NCBI GenBank assembly: GCA_965153355.1
Contig: OZ231126.1
Coordinates: 111,352,001-111,416,000 of the forward strand
Source: Flaccisagitta enflata
Lineage: Eukaryota > Chaetognatha > Sagittoidea > Aphragmophora
Length of the DNA stretch: 64,000 nucleotides
Reading direction: 5' to 3'
Shown here: positions 33,265 to 45,532 of the stretch, piece after piece
How the letters are laid out: every line of letters begins with the position of its first letter
How positions within the stretch are numbered: the first letter of the stretch is position 1
Translations under genes and position numbers: made by a program
The notes under the pieces: generated by a model
Database searches by the model: none
What the model was told of the DNA's origin: nothing
The model's input: only the letters and a program-made list of their open reading frames with translations

Positions 33265-34629
33265 TCACAAATCCGGCAGGATCAAGCTCTTAATGGCCCG
33301 GTCAACAGTGCGGCCATTGCTCAATCTCACTAAGAAGCGTCGTCCGTGATTCTCATCCAAATTGATGATGTGGGTGATACGGCCCATAGGCCAATCTTCG
33401 CGCGTGGTTGCGATGTCTTCGACCAGGACAACGTCTCCTTGCTTTACGACCGTTGATGTTTGCTTTGATCGCTTCAGCAGCTGTTGAAGATAGGAGGCGC
33501 GAAATTGTTCCCAAAAGGCGTCGAGGAGATGCTGGCTGCAGCGGAAGCCATGGCGAAGGACTGACGCTTTCTCCGCCTGAGGAGGAAGAATGTGATTGAC
33601 AGTTGAGGTAAACAAGTATGGATACAGGAAATGAGAGGGTGTAAGTGCCATATCATCGTCCACATCTGCTGATACTGGGGTTAATGGACGACGGTTCATC
33701 ATCGCACTGGCTCCATAAAGGAGCGTTTCAAAATCCTCTTGATCCACATTCTTACTGCCAATCACAGACCTCAATAGTTTCTTGCTAAGCCCTACAAGCC
33801 TTTCCCAACTACCACCGTAGCTGCTGCAATAAGCTGGGCCAAATGTCCAGGTAAGTTCTAACTTATCTAGTTCCTCACTAAGATTTTCTTTTTTCCAAGC
33901 TGCAACTGACTTTTTAATTTCCCTATCTGCACCTTTAAAATTTGTACCATTGTCGGAGTAGATATGTTTGAGTGCGGGAAACTGGGAATGTATTTTCACC
34001 AAAGAGTTAATGATGCTTGAAGTGGTCATGTCTCTCAGTGGAACCAGAGTTATTACTCGGGTGGACATGCAACATGCAATCAAAACAAATTGTTTGCGCA
34101 TGCCGCGCCCTGTGTGGCGCAAATGGAAGGGGCCCAGACAGTCTAGTGCACAGTGGTAGAATGGGGGCACTATGGCCATCCTTTCTGCGGGTAAGTTTCC
34201 TTCCTTTTGGGTGGTTTTGTGTTTGGACAGTCTTTGACAGGTGATGCATTTGCTTATGACACTCCGGACCAAATTTTTGCCCCCTAGGATGAAATATTTG
34301 CCCCTTAGCAGTAGATGGGTTTGCATAATGGTGCAATGAAATTTCTTGTAGTGAGCTTGGTGGTAATGTCTGATGATAGATTGGACTATTTCATGTGAGC
34401 TATTGGGAAGGATGATAGGAAATCTGTGGTTGTAAGGGAGATATTCAGCTTTAGCAATTCTCCCCCCTGCCCGCATCACATTCGATTTGTCCAAAAATGG
34501 GCATAGTTTGGCCAACTTAGAATTTTTGATATTCATGTCTTGAATGGAATTTGGTGAAAATATCCCCAGTTTGATCAGGCTGAGTATTTCTCGCTCAAAT
34601 TCTACATTCTGAAGGGCCCTAACTAGCAT
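33265..34629 (-). CDS. BEL/Pao integrase
   Basis: The HHCC zinc-binding region is visible (HHCC pattern ending CITCQRLSKHK), followed by the catalytic residues in ALDCLGPF, IYSDNGTNF and SSYGGSWERLV. After the core come the SRPLT-like segment (MMNRRPLTPVSADVDDD), a DUF-type tail (FWEQFRASYLQQL) and a C-terminal VVKQGDVVLVED strand block typical of Pao elements. It joins the new cDNA to host DNA. This part of the element is open from end to end. Confidence 0.9.
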   Translation of the reverse strand: MLVRALQNVEFEREILSLIKLGIFSPNSIQDMNIKNSKLAKLCPFLDKSNVMRAGGRIAKAEYLPYNHRFPIILPNSSHEIVQSIIRHYHQAHYKKFHCTIMQTHLLLRGKYFILGGKNLVRSVISKCITCQRLSKHKTTQKEGNLPAERMAIVPPFYHCALDCLGPFHLRHTGRGMRKQFVLIACCMSTRVITLVPLRDMTTSSIINSLVKIHSQFPALKHIYSDNGTNFKGADREIKKSVAAWKKENLSEELDKLELTWTFGPAYCSSYGGSWERLVGLSKKLLRSVIGSKNVDQEDFETLLYGASAMMNRRPLTPVSADVDDDMALTPSHFLYPYLFTSTVNHILPPQAEKASVLRHGFRCSQHLLDAFWEQFRASYLQQLLKRSKQTSTVVKQGDVVLVEDIATTREDWPMGRITHIINLDENHGRRFLVRLSNGRTVDRAIKSLILPDL

Positions 34630-34644
34630 GTTTTTGGCATCTTC

Positions 34645-34968
34645 TCATTCTGAATCATTTAGGTGAATGAGGTACTTATCTGGTTTCTGTTCTGTTTTTG
34701 GTCTCAGTCTAGTACTCATTACACCCTGCTGTTTGTTTTTAACCTTCTCTCTTAGTTTCAAAATCACACGTTTTATTGTCGCAACCCGGCGAATTTTCAT
34801 TCTCCATTCAGATATCTTACTTGTGGCTTTCAGAGGCCATGGTGCGAAATTGTGGTTTTGTGCCTCTACAATTGGTTCCTCCGTCGACCCAAACGCGGCG
34901 AGAATATTCAGGGCGGCGACGTCAGCCACCAATTTCGCCGGATTATTGTTTGTTGGATTGGGTCGCAC
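34645..34968 (-). pseudogene. Linker between RNase H and integrase of the BEL/Pao element
   Basis: The frame continues the pol polyprotein to the left of the 704-bp insertion (RPNPTNNNPAKLVADVAALN onward) and ends at a stop at 34645, fifteen bases before the integrase frame. It contains the basic helix RVILKLREKVKNK. The stop is one of several lesions in pol. Confidence 0.7.
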
Positions 34969-34987
34969 CGGGGGCCACTGTGAAAGG

Positions 34988-35691
34988 AGCTAGTCACTAA
35001 ATCACGAACTTTGAGCTGGAAATGAGGCCAGTAAGGCCCCATTCCACTGAAGCACGACTTCGTGCTTCAGTGGAATTGGAATTTGTGCTTCAGTGGATTG
35101 ACTCTTGACCTCTTTTCAAATTGCAATGAAACAAAAAATCAATCCAGTTTTTCTTTGATTGGTCGCTACAATTCATTTCAGTGCAATTAAATTTTTTTTC
35201 ATTTCTCCTGATCAAATAAAGATAGGTATTTCTTGTTGTTTTAAATTGTTATCTTTAAAGAATATCTTTTAATTTTTTTTCTTTTTTTAAAGTTTTTTTT
35301 TCATTACAAAAGCTTTTTCTTATCACATGAATTTATGTCTTTATGAAAGAAAATGAGTTTTCCCCACATTAATTTTTTATTGTGATAAAAACTTAGTACA
35401 TGTAGATGTAAAAAATATTCTTTATTTTTATACAACATTCTCTTCATTCAGCAAGTCTAGTAAGGAGAATATAAAAAGTAGGTGGTAAAAAAGAAAAGAG
35501 GTGATTTCTTCAGTAAATGAAGATCACTTTGATTATCTTTACTATAATGGCAAAATCAGTTATTTCCAATTCCCCTGAAGCACAAATTGTAAAAAGCACT
35601 AGTCACTCTTTATTCCACTGAAGCACGACGTCGTGATTCAGTGGAAATGATTTCAACTCAATCCAAATTTTCGTGATAAAATGGTTGCCTG
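34988..35691. mobile_element. 704-bp foldback element in BEL/Pao pol, 10-bp target duplication
   Basis: Flanked by CTGTGAAAGG at 34978-34987 and 35692-35701. Near each end is a hairpin of 16-17-bp arms: at 35041-35075 perfect, at 35612-35646 with one or two mismatches. Both have the arm ATTCCACTGAAGCACGA. A further inverted pair (TTTGTGCTTCAG, about 35083 and 35573) lies inside them. Deleting the insert and one duplicate rejoins the pol frame. No coding capacity. Confidence 0.85.
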
Positions 35692-36340
35692 CTGTGAAAG
35701 GGGTAAAGAGAGAAAAGGCGGGCCTTGATGATACATGTGCCACTTTTTGGTATCGTTGGCCCTAATCCCTTTGGACGTAAGGTCCGCAGGGTTCATTAAG
35801 GTGGGGCAATGGCGCCATTCAGACAGTGGGGACAATGATCTGGTACATTTTACACGAAAATTTTCGAATGTCTAAAAACGTTTTGTAAAATTGTCCATCC
35901 GAGAAGATAAAGATGTCTTCAAAATTTTCCCCTGCATCTCTGACTAACGTATCTCTCCATTGGGCGGCCACTTTGGCCGCACACAATTCTAGTCTAGGTA
36001 TGCTGTCTGAATGTGGGATAGCCCCCTCGGTTGGGTTAAGGATCATGTTGGTCGGCACGACATGCGCCTTGCCGACCAAAAAGGACACACTAATCCTATC
36101 CTCAGCTCCTCTCTGGTAACGGCGTAAATAACTACACATTCCATAGCCGTCCTTTGAGGCGTCACAAAAGAGAACTAGCTGACAAATTGAATGCTCCATA
36201 CCTAAGGGGTTGGTCCACCTGCTTATCTTAATTTTCTTTAAATGGACTATTGTTTGTTGCCATTTAACTACGTCATTTTTCAACTCAGGGGTGAGGGCAG
36301 TTTTCCAGGGGATAGTGTTAGAGCTAATTTTCTGAAACAA
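35653..36340 (-). pseudogene. BEL/Pao RNase H region
   Basis: Carries the RNase H acidic residues in LVLFCDASKDGYG, PRLELCAAKVA and IFIFSDGQF. The frame is broken near 35830, and the downstream part (LSEWRHCPTLMNPADLTSKG, a Pao hallmark ending GPPFLSLPLS) reads in another frame up to the 704-bp insertion. It would degrade the RNA strand during cDNA synthesis. Confidence 0.85.
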
Positions 36341-36370
36341 TAGCTTTCCTGGTAAGAGCCAGGGGCTTAC

Positions 36371-37723
36371 TTACCCTATTGGGTCGTACACTGACACCAC
36401 AAAGCTAAGTAGATCTCGCTTAGTAACTATATCCCAGTCTGGTTTGGAACCTACCCTGACATTCATGACATCATCTTCGAACGAGTAGCCAAGGCCTAAT
36501 ACCTTATCGCTCAAATCTGACTCGTTCAGAAAATCTTTAGCACAACTTTCTGTGTACCCATTATTTAGGATACTCACCAATTCTGATGGTGTCAGTTGAG
36601 GCTCTTGATCTTCATCATCTGGTTCTGCATCTGGTTCTGGATCTGGTTCTGCATCTGAATCTGGATCTGGATCTGGATCTGGGTCTTCCACCGTTGGCGT
36701 CGACGGGGTTGGGGGAGGAGCGCGGTGCTCCCCCCAGCCGCAGGCGGACTGGTGCCCACCGCGCCCTCCCGAACTTCCGTGACCGCCCTCCGATGGTTCT
36801 GCGTTGGCGTTTTAACCCCCTGCCGTCTCGACTGGCGCCGGAGTAGCGACCTCCGTGTTGGCGTGATCTGTGTCAAGAGAGGTAGGGGAGAGAGAGGATG
36901 GTAAATCAAGGTCGGGAAAATTTGCTTTCCACTTAATTATGTCCATGCCTCCTAATTTAAGCACTGCAGTAATTTCTGAGTTTATCCTTCTAGCTGTCTC
37001 TTTATCATCTGTACTTTCTAGCAAATCATCCACGTACATGGCGTAAAGTAACGCCAGGTACGTGTCTAAACTAATCTTGTCTTTATGTGTCTCTGCATGA
37101 AGCTTAAGGATAAAATTTGAGATGGTGGGTGATGAGGTCACGCCGAACATATGGCGCAAACTCTCAATCATCACCACCTTCTCCATGGTCTCGTCAGACC
37201 ACCAAGGATAGCGCAGAGCTGAGCGATCCCTAGGGTCTAACAAAATCTGATAAAAGAAGTTTGTGATGTCCGCCGAAATGGTGTATCTTTTTCGGCGGAA
37301 TTGCAAAATTACTTTTATTAGGCCATTCAAAATGTCTGGACCGCTGTATAAATATCTGTTCAAGAAATGAGGACCGACTCTGGAAGCTGCGTCCTGACAA
37401 ATCCAGAATTTTCCGGGTTTGTCAGGTTTAACTACAATATGATTTGGCAAATAACAGACAACATTTTCAGGGGGGGCGTCTAATGTGTCTATTACCCGGG
37501 CATGTCCAGCTTCCAGAGTCATTCTCATCTGCTTAAAGGATCCCTCTTTAAGGATGGGGTTTAGTCTAAATTTGCGTTCCAGTTTTGAGAGGCGGTTCAT
37601 TGTCATTCTGTAGGAATCTATGGTTTTAAACAGGTCAGCGGTTGGTTGGCGCCCTAAACGCCATGGCATGGTAATTTCCCACCTTTCCTCTTCTTCTACA
37701 AACCTAGCTGATTCCTGCATCAT
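36371..37723 (-). pseudogene. BEL/Pao reverse transcriptase
   Basis: RT motifs in order: ICQDAASRVG, YTISADITNFFYQI, MFGVTSSPTISNFIL and the active-site AMYVDDLLES, then a thumb region (SDKVLGLGYSFEDDVMNV) and LLSFVVSVYDPIG. Between palm and thumb (36590-36720) is an expanded linker with Asp-Pro repeats from a GGATCT hexamer array, plus a frame change near 36812. A stop follows DPIG at 36371. Confidence 0.88.
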
Positions 37724-38370
37724 TTTTAAGCTGAGGAAACAACTCGAAGTCCCTACAGATAAAATCTTGTCTGAACATTCTATTAATCATATTTGACAGT
37801 GTAATGGTTTCAGCATTAATGGTCATGATGTTGTTGGCCTGAATGTCATTTTCGTCATCTTCATCCTCACTGTCATTCAAAATTCTGGGGCCTATAATTG
37901 CATGGCCAAATTTTGTTCCAAGTGCTAAGGGCTCATCATGATTGCCAATGCGGTTGTCACCGGTGCAAAAATAATATGCGAACTTAGCATCAAGTAATGG
38001 GTTAATTTCTTTGTCTTCTAATTCACATATTCTCAAATCCTTCAAATGCTCAAAACCACTCAATTCACTTTGGGTGGGGGCTTTTCCCTTTCCGTAGATA
38101 ACTGACTGCCAATAAGGGCGTTTTCTACTTTTAATTCAAAGGTATTACTTAAACTAGTAACTTTAAAGGAAGTGGTCTGTCTTGTAGCATTTGAAGAATT
38201 ATCAAAGGTATTTAATTTGACTGAAATTGATTTTCTGGGGGCATCTAATTCATTGCATAGTGACTCAATCACTTGTATTAGCGCCGGTGTTGATGAGTGC
38301 GTAAGTGGGGCGTCTTTTACCATTTACATGTACCATCAAAGGCACAATGGGCCTGGTGGCACCGTGACGC
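37704..38370 (-). pseudogene. BEL/Pao aspartic protease and linker, degraded
   Basis: The protease start is readable around 38340-38280: a strand ending VPLMVHVNG, then ALINTGANTS. The canonical catalytic Asp of the D-T/S-G triad is Asn here (codon aac). The frame then shifts, continues with FDNSSNATRQTTSFKVTS and shifts again near 38060. It would have matured the gag-pol polyprotein. Confidence 0.75.
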
Positions 38371-38390
38371 CCCACGAATGCAGCCATCAG

Positions 38391-39213
38391 TCAGTCAGCG
38401 TTGTCACTGTCGTCTGAAGCTTCTTCTGTCTCACTATCTTGGTTTTGTTCTGTCTTTTTATTGAAGTCTCTGTGTAACAGTGAGTGATGAAACTTTCCTG
38501 TGCAATGATCGCAAGCAACATCTGAGTCACAATTTTTGGCTACATGACCGTGCTGGAAACATTTATGACATAGTCCTCTAGCTTTCAGAACTAGAAACCT
38601 CTCATACTGGTTTTTAGCTATAAACTCCTTACAGTTAGGTAGCTCATGGAACTTAGACCGGTTGCAAACGGGGCAGAACCAATTACCTGCAGTCTGTTTG
38701 GACGTGGCTGCAGATTGGTTGTTGCCTCCGGGCGCCGAAGAGTCGGTTTTGGCGCCTTTTTGCTGACCATTGGCGGCGTTGTTTCCGCCTGAGGGGCGCT
38801 TGCCGCTTCCATAGGTCTGAGATTGTTGTTTTTGTTGCGCCTCGAGTTTAGCGGCGGCAACTTGAGCAGCTTTTTGTTGTTGTTGTTTGAAGGAAGGCTG
38901 TGGCGCCGCGGGAGTGTTGTCTGAAGGTGAGGTGTTGTTGTTGTTGCCAGGAGTAGTGTTGTTTCCACCTTGCAGCTTTCCTCTCCCTCTCCCTCGCCTT
39001 CCTCCTCCTCTTCCTCCATGGTAATAGTTTTGCCAGTTATCCGGTTGGCTTTGATTGACCGTGATTGCAGCCTCCTTATTACTGTTGGTTGGAGGGGAGG
39101 ACGCCGCCACAGCGTCAATTTTCATAGTCCTGGCGTCTTTCTTGCTCTTGGGCATTTCTTTGGGGCCTCCAATCAACTCCCGCTCGTCCGAGATGAAGTT
39201 TTGACTCCTAAGG
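38391..39213 (-). pseudogene. BEL/Pao gag, 3' part with zinc knuckles
   Basis: A Gln/Gly/Asn-rich linker is followed by the Pao-type Cys/His array (WFCPVCNRSKFH, then LCHKCFQHGHVAKNC and CDHCTGKFHHSLLH). It is cut from its N-terminal half by the 6.65-kb insertion. The shared CCTAAGG at 39207-39213 belongs to the target-site duplication. Confidence 0.88.
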
Positions 39214-39540
39214 TAGGCTACTGACTATGGGATAAATGTCATTTCTCCGTTGTACCATTCTCAAGTACTGTCCATGAGCTTCAATGCTACATGTTTGTTT
39301 TGTCAAAAAATGTTCGGGAAGTGTAAGACCAAGGGGGTCAAAGGTCAGGGGGTCAAAGTATGATCCCCCACAGGGGTCAAAATTTCAAAGTTGTCAAAAG
39401 CAAAATCTGATTGCAGATTTGGATTCCTCTCAAAAAAGTAGCAAAAGAAAGTACTCTTCTTTTTTTTCATTTCTCATTTTAAGTGGGTCAAAATTGGGGT
39501 CAAAGGTCACAAGTAACCCTAATCTGACCTCAGAAGAGGT
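39214..39540 (+). repeat. Left terminal inverted repeat of the 6.65-kb element
   Basis: Matches 45862-45533 in inverted orientation. An open frame runs through both copies, producing near-identical peptides (SGSVRPRGSKVRGS), which shows how similar the arms are. Confidence 0.88.
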
Positions 39541-39949
39541 CAAAAATGAAGACGCGGATATAGAGGAGGGATTAAATCAAAATATTAAACCCGACCTTAA
39601 CAAAAATGTAATACAAAGTTTTTTGGTGGATCCTAGTTCCTCAAGGCTTACTTTATCAGGTAAAACAAAATCTAGCAACATATTGGCTAAAAAGATTATT
39701 TTACAGTTGGGAAAAAAGTCAAAGTCAGTCTTCGTCTTTTTGACATTTTCAAAAGAAACATGTTTTTTTTTTTCTTATGCAAAAGTTGAGGCTCTCAATT
39801 GACAGATTGGGAATTCCAATGAAATTGATAGAGTAAGTAAATTTGATAATTCTCTTTCATTTGGCGCCATCCAGAATGCTCTACCACAAATATTTTTTGC
39901 GTTATGATTTTTTAAAGATTTATTTACAAAAAAATTTGAATTATTTTTT

Positions 39950-41060
39950 TTTAGATTTAAAGGAGGATCAATAAGGGAGTGTATTCAGGCTTGTTTGAGC
40001 ATGCAAATACAAGAAAACATGTTTATGAGCATAGCTGCTCATCTGTGAGGGTGTTTTTGAGTATTCTAGCTCATTTAGCTTATTTAGCTCAATATTTTAA
40101 ACTGAATTAAAATGGGATATGTTGCTAAATGATTTGATACATGCGGTCGGGATTCCCAGTTGCAAAAAGCTTAAAGAAAATTTTAAAAAATGGACACCTC
40201 ACAGATTTTTGCAAAGAGGACCTAAAAAGGCTGTAGAACACAATACTGATATTCATTTTGACCTAACTTGAGCAAAAAAATTAGAAACAGTTTTTTGTGC
40301 TAAAAACAGCTATTTTTCTCTAAAGAATGGTGTAAAATGAAACATTTTAGACTTTTTCTTTAGAGAAACTTAAAGTACCAATAGCAATTGATACTTGAGT
40401 GAACCTAGAATGCTTTTGAATAGGTCTGCGAGGTTCAAAAATTGCATTAGAATCCTCAAAAATGAAAAAATGACCCAAAATCAAAAAATTCTAAAAACTG
40501 ATGTTTTAGAACAGTTTCTAAGGGTAAGATATGCTATCAGTATGAATTTCATTGACGTACTAAAAAAAACATGCATATTATAGGCGAGAAATGCAAAACT
40601 GCAATATGCAAATGAGATCAAGTGCAAACTTTCAAAAATAGCAAAAATCATGTAGAAACACCAAAAATTGAATCAGCACAGTGCAAATGATCAACATGCA
40701 TCAATATCAGTCAGAATTAACAAAAAAATATCTAAAAAATAGTGTTTTAATAACAAAAAACACAATTTTTTACATAGAAAAACGTTTCTAATTTTTTTGG
40801 CTCAAGTTAGGTCAAAATGAATATCAGAATTGTGTTCTACAGCCTTTTTAGGTCCCCTGTGCAAAAAACTGAGATGTGTCAATCTTTTTTTTTTTTCAAA
40901 ACCCTTAAAATTGAGATCATCTCTAACCAGAATCGTGACCGCAGGTGTGAGCATGCAAATACAAGAAAATATATTCATGAGCATAGCTGCTCATCTGTAT
41001 AAATGTTTTTCAGTATTTCAGCTCATTTAGCTCAATCTTTTTTACCAATTTCAAATAGGA
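39950..41060. repeat. Internal direct and inverted repeats of the 6.65-kb element
   Basis: A segment around GAGCATGCAAATACAAGAAA occurs directly at about 40000 and 40945. A segment around GACCTAAAAAGGCTGTAGAA (40208) recurs inverted at 40790-40860. This looks like a smaller nested inverted-repeat element of about 660 bp. Confidence 0.7.
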
Positions 41061-41194
41061 TAATTAAATATTTGACGCGTGTCTGAGCAATCAAATCAAA
41101 CGGTCACAAAAGAGGCATTCCTCAGTGACCCAAAAAACAAACAATGATTCATTGACTTTCTTGGCGCCAAACTCACAAATCAGGGCTGCCAGGT

Positions 41195-42057
41195 TTTTTA
41201 TGACCAAGCAGATGCAGACCTTCTCATTGTCCAAAAGACAATCGAGTCAGCATCCTCAATGGATACGTTTTTGATTGGAGATGACACAGATTTACTTGTC
41301 CTCCTGTTACATCATTTGCCTCATGGCAAAGATATTTTCTTTGCTTCAGATCGCAAGAAAAATACAAAAGGACAAGTGTGGACCATTAAAGAGGTCAAAG
41401 CAAAACTAGGCTCTTTTTTATGCAAACACATGCCATGCCATTTTTGCATGCATTTTTAGGGTGTGACCGACATCTCGTTTATTTGGTATTGGAAAAGGTA
41501 CCATTATCAAAAAATTCAAAAAGAATAAATCTTTCCAGCAAGCAGCAATAGTCTTTGACAATCCAAATGCCACTCAGGCCCAGATCGATCATGCTTGTGA
41601 AACTGCATTTGTTGTAATGTACAATGAGAAAAAATCAGAAACCTTAGATGGCCTGCGATACAAAAAATAGTGTGACAAAGTTGCCACAAGCTTGACACAA
41701 TCGGACCCTAAAGTTTTGCCTCCCACCTCCGCTGCTGCCAAATTTCATAGCAGGCGAGTCTTTCTGCAAACAAATCAATGGAAAGATCCCCAATGTGATT
41801 TGATTGCAGAGGAGTGGGGATGGGTCCGGAAAGATATTGGATTGCATCCTGTACTGATGGATATGCCACCAGCCCCTCCTGAGCTTTTAAAGATCATTTG
41901 ATGCAATTGTACCACCGATTGTGCAACTGCTAGATGCACATGCAAGGAACATGGAATGAAATGCTCAATGGCTTGTGGGCATTGTCGAGGCTCCTCATGT
42001 TCAAATGCCAACACATTTGTTGAAGATGAAGACGAAAGTGATTCTGAAGAAGACTAG
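41195..42057 (+). pseudogene. Transposon ORF with PIN-like motif and CXC (tesmin-type) domain, broken
   Basis: The + strand frames give, in order, a D/T-rich motif (DTFLIGDDTDLLVLLLHH) like those of PIN-fold nucleases, a degraded middle, a segment with LPPTSAAAKFHSRRVFLQTNQW, and a Cys array (CNCTTDCATARCTCKEHGMK then CSMACGHCRGSSC) like a CXC domain. Several stops and shifts (41456, 41669, 41899) break it. Proteins of this layout are common in invertebrate transposons. No DDE catalytic core was recognised. Confidence 0.55.
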
Positions 42058-42084
42058 ATCTAAACTGTAATCACTGTTATGACC

Positions 42085-45000
42085 GTTGTTGTACAGTTTG
42101 ATTACATTTTTGTATTACATTTTTCTCTTTTCAAATGTGGGATTTCCATTGTTTGAAACATAATTAAAATGCTGAAACTTTAGGTGATCATTACATAAGC
42201 TAGTGATCCTAAACAAGCATTTTCATAGACCCAAAGATTGAATCTTTTTAGTCACAAGCATGCAACTTTTTAACCCGCAATGTTGGTCGATCTGTTGGTT
42301 GGATGGTCCATCTGAAATGCTTAGCCTTTATGGCATTTTTGGGCAGTTTTCTCATTGCTGCTCCTGCCCAAATAGGTTAGCCTTTTTTATCACTGCCCCT
42401 GTCCACCTGCACAAAAGTAGCCGTGTATCTGGCCTTGTTGTTTGGATTTGAACAATATACTATGAAAATCAACTGGTTGATAGGCTGTTTCAGGATACCT
42501 AAAAACATTTTTTTATGTAATTCCTCAAAAAGATATTATGGATGAGTACAAACATGATATTCAAAGATTTTATACAAAGTTTTAAATTACTTTTTATATT
42601 TTTAAAAATTTTCTTTATATGAATTTGCATCAATTTCGCCCTATTTTTTATGCGTTTACAAACAGCCCAACCAGCCACCTTACAGAGGTCATATTTGGCT
42701 AGATTTTTTTCTTAGCTTAGCACAACCCATGTGCAGTGCAAAAACACAAAAAAACTCTGTATTACATTTTTGTTAAGATGGATTTTGTCAGAACACTCCT
42801 CTAATAATCAAAATTCTGGGACCAGTTTTGGAATCCTCATGAGAAATGAGTTAATTCCAGATTTTCCCAGAAAACGTCTGTGAAAAAAATATTAACCTAT
42901 AGAGCTGATTTAAGGTGGGGGGGGGCATGTTTGTAGCTGAAAGGGCATATTTGAGGCCTTAAGAGCTGATTTTAGGTCTGGAGGGCAGATTTGAGGTCTG
43001 GAGAGCTGATTTTAGGAATTTACGTCTTCATGGCCAAATTGAAGGTTGAATGGGTTAATTCAAGGGCTTTGAAGGCAATAATCAGGCCTGAGCGTGCTGA
43101 TTTGAGGCCCGGATAGTCTTTGGGGGGGATGGACAGATGGATGGACGGACAGACGGAAGGATGGACAGATTGACGCATGTCTGGAAATTCACTCTTGTGG
43201 CCTACAGGACATCGGCCCTTGCTGCTCAAAAAGACAAAACAAGTAAATGTAATTCATATACAGTTGAACCCTGCTCTAACAGAACCACCACTTATGGAAT
43301 TCCGCATATAATGGATGTAAATTAATAGTCCCTTTAATTTTTTTTGGTTTCGTATGATTGTTTTACCAAAATCCCATCTTTAACAGATAAGATTTGTTAG
43401 TTCCTTGAAATCCGATAGAGTGGGAGTTAACTGTATGTTCATTTCTCTTTTCATTTTATTTTAAAACAGTTTTCTTTAGTGCTCTCTCAGACTTTAAATC
43501 ATCCTTCTCAGATCTCAAGACAGCTCTCTCAAACACAAAAATCCTGTCAAACTAGCTCCCTGAAGCTTTAAATAAACACTTTAATTGCATGAGGTATCTC
43601 ATGGGGGTTCATAGTTCATCTCTTCATATCTGAAGTAACAATCTGTAAAATAAGTAGTTTTGTCGACACTCAATCTTCACAAATCAATCTTCACATCCTT
43701 AAATCGAAAATAAAAGTTTGTCATATAATATTCAACATCCTTTCTTTCTACTATGGAGAAATGGTATATCCTTAGTCAAGAATTTGTTTTAACTCTTAAG
43801 ATTTGCCATGGTATGAATAGTGGAACAATATCCCTCACTACATCCAATAGAATTGGCAAAATTTAGGTATAAGAATGAAACATTATTTCCAAGCACTTTT
43901 CTTGTTCCTTTGGCATGTTAAGGGCCCAACCTCTTTAGAAAATCAATTTGAACTTGATCAAGGCACTCTGTCTTCAATGCTGTAGTTGTAGAGAATTGAT
44001 TGCTGGAGTTATGACAGAAATTTGTTCCATAGTAATTCTAAACAACTACAGCATTATTGACGGAGTGCCTAGATCAGGTCCAAATCGATTTCCAATGAGA
44101 TTAGGCTCTAACTATGCAAGTAGAACATGCAAAGCGCATGGAAATAATGTTTCATTTGACTGCCCAAATTGAGCCCACTCTAATACTCAACTGAATAGAA
44201 TGGAAGAAGGCCTTGTGAACCCTCACTGAGTTGCTAGTCACGAGCTACGTGACTCCACACCCTGCTTTGTTGGTGGTTTGGTCAGTCGGTGGGTCAGTCA
44301 GTCGGTTGGTTGGTCTGTTTTTTACTTTTTTGCGTTTTTAAGCTTTTTGGGCTCACAGTAGAGGTAAACAGGAGTTGGTTCCTCGGGAAAGCAAGCAAAA
44401 AAGCATCGTCAGAATTTTCAACCTAGGTTTTGATAAAGCTCATGCGGCAAATTAAGCAAAAAATGTTCAAATGTAAAGAATTCCTGTCATTTATGGATAT
44501 AATGATGTATGGGTAACTTTTTTTTCGCCAAAAACATTGTGTAAAAAACATGAGAGAGGAGGAAGCGTAGGAGAAAGGGTTATCATGGCTAAACCAGGTC
44601 GTGGTGAGGTAAGGTGAGCTACTTGCTATGTCCTCAGAGTCTGACAAGTTCAAATCTGTTTTTGTTTTTAGTCACGGACACGCGACTACACCTTGCCGTG
44701 TTGGTCGGTCCGTCGATCCGTCAGTCAGTCATTTTGTTGAATTGCCATCGGTTTTTGCATTACTGCTCCTGCCAAACTGTCCGCGACTGGAATGCCGTGT
44801 ATCCGGCCTTGTTATTTAATGACACAGCTCCTTCCTAAATTCCATTATCAGTTATTCTAAGTCATTTTAAGTCATATCAAGTCATATTAAGTTATATTAA
44901 GTCACTTAAGTCAATCAGGTCAATTTAATCATTTTTAATTTTTGACAACCCTGGTTTAGCCGTGAAGCTGATGATTTGAGGTCAAGAGGGCTGATATGAG

Positions 45001-45530
45001 TCATTCAAGGGCTGATTTAATTGTCACGAGAGCTGTCTGGAGGTGTGAGAGCTGATTTGAAATCTAAATGATCTAAGACAGCTTGAGAGGACAAATTTGA
45101 GGCCTGTGAGGACCATCTTGAGGCTTGAGAGGGTCAGTTGGAGGCCTGAAAAGGCTGATTGGAGCTCAAAAGGGGGGGGATACAACTACAGACAAACAAA
45201 CAAACAAACAAAATTCCCCATGTTCAACAGGATTTTGTCCTCCTGCCCAAAATCTAATGTTAACTTTACGGGACGATCGAAAGTCAGAGAAGCCATATCT
45301 ATATTGGATATGTATGCTTAGGAGCTGTGTTCTTTCTAAGTAGGTTCAGAATACATAGAGTCCAGATCTCTGTTAAGACCCTGTTGTGCATCATGACAAA
45401 TGATGACATTTTTGACAGACATTTTCTGAGAAAATTTGAAAATAACAGTAATAACTATCAATTCATTTTTCATAAAGATTCCAAAACTGGTCTCAGAATT
45501 TGGATTATCCGTGTTTTTATTTTTGATCTC
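42085..45530. other. Non-coding interior of the 6.65-kb element
   Basis: Contains two blocks of a degenerate 20-bp repeat (GAGAGCTGATTTGAGG type) at 42900-43110 and 44950-45175, each ending in a G run, and retroposon-like hairpin ends at 42250, 44236 and 44670. No gene seen. Confidence 0.6.
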
Positions 45531-45532
45531 TC

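Noticed and set aside
39284-39802. 172-codon + strand frame in the left inverted repeat
   Set aside because: The similar frame at the other end is simply the mirrored arm, and no protein feature is seen. It is treated as repeat.
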